A DNA stretch of 25,211 bases from a virus: positions 1 to 25,211 of the IMG/VR virus record IMGVR_UViG_3300048839_000271. One strand, written 5' to 3'. A program made the translations under genes and the position numbers. Shown here piece after piece: positions 23,483-25,211 of the stretch (positions within the stretch are counted from its first letter, which is position 1; every line of letters begins with the position of its first letter). The notes under the pieces are model-generated. The model was not told the DNA's origin. It was given only the letters and a program-made list of their open reading frames with translations, and did no database searches.

Positions 23483-23511
23483 GCCACCCAGCACCAAAGA
23501 GCCGCAGCAGC

Positions 23512-24783
23512 ATGACGGTCCCAGACACCACCAGGCGGGGCGGGCCGTTCGACGGCGACGACTCGGCCACCGAGTTCCCTTTCACCTTCAAGGTGTTCGA
23601 GGCCGCCGACATCGCGGTGGTGCTCACCGACAGCGACGGCAACGACACCACGCTGACGCTGGACAGCCACTACAGCGTCGAGCTCAACGCCGACCAGGAG
23701 GCGACGCCTGGCGGCACGGTGACCTACCCGATCAGCGGCGACCCGCTGGCCGGCGGCGAGGTCCTGACCATCATCGGCGCGCTGACCGTCGAGCAGCCGA
23801 CCGACCTACCTACCGGCGGCGACTACAAGGCGCAGGTGGTCGAGGATGCGATGGACCGCATCGTGATGCTGATCCAGCAGCAGGCCGAGGCGATCAGTCG
23901 GGCGCTGGTGACGTCGCCGTCGAGCGGCGGCGATGGCCTCGCGTTCCCGGCCCCTTCAGCCAACAAGTTCATCGGCTGGAACAGCGCCGGCACCGCGCTG
24001 GAGAACAAGACCATCACGTCGAGCGGCCTCGACCTGGGGGCCGACTACGACTGGACCGGCACGCACCAGTTCAACGCCGGCAACACGGCGGACCCGGCGA
24101 TTCTGGTGCCCACCTATCCCACCTTCCGCATTCACCGCACGAGTCCAGCTGGCGGCAGCGGTCAGGTGCGCTCGCCGTTCATCATCGACCACAAGGCCAG
24201 CGCCGACACCGACGCCTTCGAGTGGGGCCTGATCGTCAGGAACAGCAACTACGCCGACGACACCGCAGAGAACGTCGGCATCTATGGCCAAGCCTACAAG
24301 TACCACCTGAACGGCAACAGCTTCGCCATGGTGGCCGAGGCCAAGGACCTGAGCGGCGACAGCAGCATCGGTGTGCTGTGCGGCCTCGAGGTCGACCTAT
24401 TCGGCAACGGCTCGAACGCGGCCTCGCGCGTTGGCATCCAGACTGTGCTGGGCAAGGGCAACCCGGGCGGCGCGCAGTTCGTGGCGCGTGCGGCGCACGA
24501 GATCGCGCCGTTCGGTCTGGACAAGAGCGCGGCCAAGCTGACCAACGCCATCGATATCCAGGCGAACTGCGACAACGCGCTGATCCGGCAGAGCAACACT
24601 GCGACGGCCGCCTATGCGATGGACTTCCTGAACGGCGGCGGCGTGACCGAGTTCATCCGCTTCTACAGCGGGAACATGCCGGCCTTCCAGCTGGTCGGCT
24701 CCGGGGGATCGTTGGGCACCTACGTCGGGCGCCTGAAGATCGACATCGACGACGTGACTTACTGGCTCCCCATCTATGGCTGA
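23512..24783 (+). CDS. Tail fiber protein with T7-fiber-type N-terminal domain
   Basis: A 423-residue protein. The N-terminal ~130 residues follow the podovirus fiber attachment domain: DTTRRGGPFDGDDSATEFPFTFKVFEAADIAVVLTDSDGNDTTLTLDSHYSVELNADQEATPGGTVTYP, then GEVLTIIGALTVEQPTDLPTGGDYKAQVVEDAMDRIVMLIQQQAEAISRAL, the helical neck. The C-terminal part is a beta-rich shaft/tip (from about 185) ending GTYVGRLKIDIDDVTYWLPIYG, the usual fiber or spike C-terminal strand pattern. It should attach by its N-terminus to the tail and bind the host surface. ATG 23512 is the first in-frame start after the bipartite element; only a weak AAAGAG lies upstream. The longer frame extending left into the giant gene was rejected. 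Confidence 0.85.
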   Translation: MTVPDTTRRGGPFDGDDSATEFPFTFKVFEAADIAVVLTDSDGNDTTLTLDSHYSVELNADQEATPGGTVTYPISGDPLAGGEVLTIIGALTVEQPTDLPTGGDYKAQVVEDAMDRIVMLIQQQAEAISRALVTSPSSGGDGLAFPAPSANKFIGWNSAGTALENKTITSSGLDLGADYDWTGTHQFNAGNTADPAILVPTYPTFRIHRTSPAGGSGQVRSPFIIDHKASADTDAFEWGLIVRNSNYADDTAENVGIYGQAYKYHLNGNSFAMVAEAKDLSGDSSIGVLCGLEVDLFGNGSNAASRVGIQTVLGKGNPGGAQFVARAAHEIAPFGLDKSAAKLTNAIDIQANCDNALIRQSNTATAAYAMDFLNGGGVTEFIRFYSGNMPAFQLVGSGGSLGTYVGRLKIDIDDVTYWLPIYG

Positions 24784-25180
24784 CACCATCGAAACCCTGG
24801 GCCTTCGCGCCCAACTCGTGCGCACCCAGATGGAGGCGCTGCAGCTTCGCGCGCAGCTCATGCAGCGCGATCACCAAGCGCTGGCCGCCGAGCTGGGCCA
24901 GATCAACGCCCAGCAGCAGGCGCTGGCAGCGGCCGAGGCTGCCGCCAAGGCGTCGACGGTGGACGCGGAGACCCAGGCGAAGCTGGATCTGATCGCCACG
25001 CTGCCGATGGACAAACTGCCAAGCTACGTCACCCGGCAGGCGCAGAACGACGACGGAAGCCCCAAGCGCGACGCGGCCGGGCGGGTGATCCTGCTGCATC
25101 AGGACGGCACGCCGTTGTCGGTCATCGAGCGGGCCATCATCGCGCGCCAGGCAGAGCTGCGGGCCGCGTCTGGTGGCTGA
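24776..25180 (+). CDS. Coiled-coil protein of unknown function after the tail fiber
   Basis: A 134-residue protein overlapping the fiber gene by 8 bases, with no clear Shine-Dalgarno, so probably coupled. Residues about 5-60 form a long helix rich in Leu, Gln and Ala with heptad-like spacing (LGLRAQLVRTQMEALQLRAQLMQRDHQALAAELGQINAQQQAL), a probable coiled coil. The C-terminal half carries LDLIATLPMDKLPSYVTRQAQNDDGSPKRDAAGRVILLHQDGTPLSVIERAIIARQAEL. I do not recognise a family. The position after the fiber suggests a fiber-associated protein, a chaperone or the first gene of the lysis region; none of these is shown by the sequence. Confidence 0.68.
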   Translation: MADTIETLGLRAQLVRTQMEALQLRAQLMQRDHQALAAELGQINAQQQALAAAEAAAKASTVDAETQAKLDLIATLPMDKLPSYVTRQAQNDDGSPKRDAAGRVILLHQDGTPLSVIERAIIARQAELRAASGG

Positions 25181-25192
25181 CGGCTGGCAGTC

Positions 25193-25211
25193 ATGGCCGA
25201 TGGCTTCAAGC
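25193..25211 (+). CDS. Possible start of another gene, cut by the window edge
   Basis: ATG 25193 opens a frame reading MADGFK to the window end, 12 bases after the previous stop. No Shine-Dalgarno sequence is visible and only six codons are present, so this rests on gene spacing and strand alone. Confidence 0.3.

Noticed and set aside
22966-23511. N-terminal extension of the tail fiber frame into the giant gene
   Set aside because: It overlaps the conserved end of the giant protein and gives an Arg/Gly-rich product; the fiber family pattern starts right after ATG 23512.
1-25211. Diversity-generating retroelement, CRISPR array, tRNA genes, insertion sequences or attachment sites
   Set aside because: I saw no reverse transcriptase, template/variable repeat pair, regularly spaced direct repeats, tRNA-like cloverleaf, transposase or integrase in the window.

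Overview
This is a 25 kb stretch of a GC-rich double-stranded DNA phage or prophage: the DNA packaging and virion-structure half of a short-tailed (podovirus) genome. Every gene I can support is on the + strand and the genes are packed tightly. Many stops and starts overlap as ATGA or TGATG, and there is no gene-free gap over about 100 bases. Four neighbouring genes match the families named after Bordetella phage BPP-1 (Bbp19, a Bbp18-like scaffold, the Bbp17-like capsid and the Bbp16 cement protein), in that same order. With the very high GC content this suggests a host among GC-rich Proteobacteria, perhaps Burkholderiales; the host assignment is inference. There is no integrase, repressor, lysis cassette, tRNA or CRISPR, so lifestyle cannot be read from this window.

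Layout. Bases 1-2395: the end of an unknown gene, a small helix-turn-helix protein, then the small and large terminase subunits. 2396-7110: two tiny related Cys-Ser-start proteins, the portal (head-tail connector), a small protein resembling the GTA head-spike base, three small proteins of unknown role (one with clearly lower GC), and a LamG-like protein ending in six short repeats. 7111-10027: the capsid block (Bbp19-like, scaffold, major capsid, cement, small unknown), closed by a strong intrinsic terminator. 10028-23440: the tail and ejection block in T7-like order: a small unknown, tail tube A, a tail nozzle (tube B) with a large inserted domain, a GNAT-like gp13-type protein, a cupin-like protein, gp14-like and gp15-like internal proteins, and a 2230-residue polyvalent ejection protein carrying ADP-ribosyltransferase-like and HExxH metallopeptidase-like domains. 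23441-25211: tail fiber, a coiled-coil protein and the first codons of another gene.

The most unusual signal is not a gene. Three intergenic gaps at module boundaries (after the large terminase, after the LamG protein, after the giant protein) carry the same bipartite element: CGTTTCCTTGTGC, exactly 15 variable bases, then AGA(A/C)TGCC. A fourth, degraded copy with the same 15-base spacing lies inside the gp13-like gene. The element could be a phage-specific late promoter or activator site, an RNA-level signal for starts that lack a Shine-Dalgarno sequence, or a boundary sequence used in module exchange.

How the genes work together: terminase feeds DNA through the portal into a scaffolded capsid stabilised by the cement protein. 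The gp11/gp12-like tail and the fiber bind the cell, and the gp14/gp15-like proteins plus the giant polyvalent protein are expected to be packaged and ejected ahead of the DNA.
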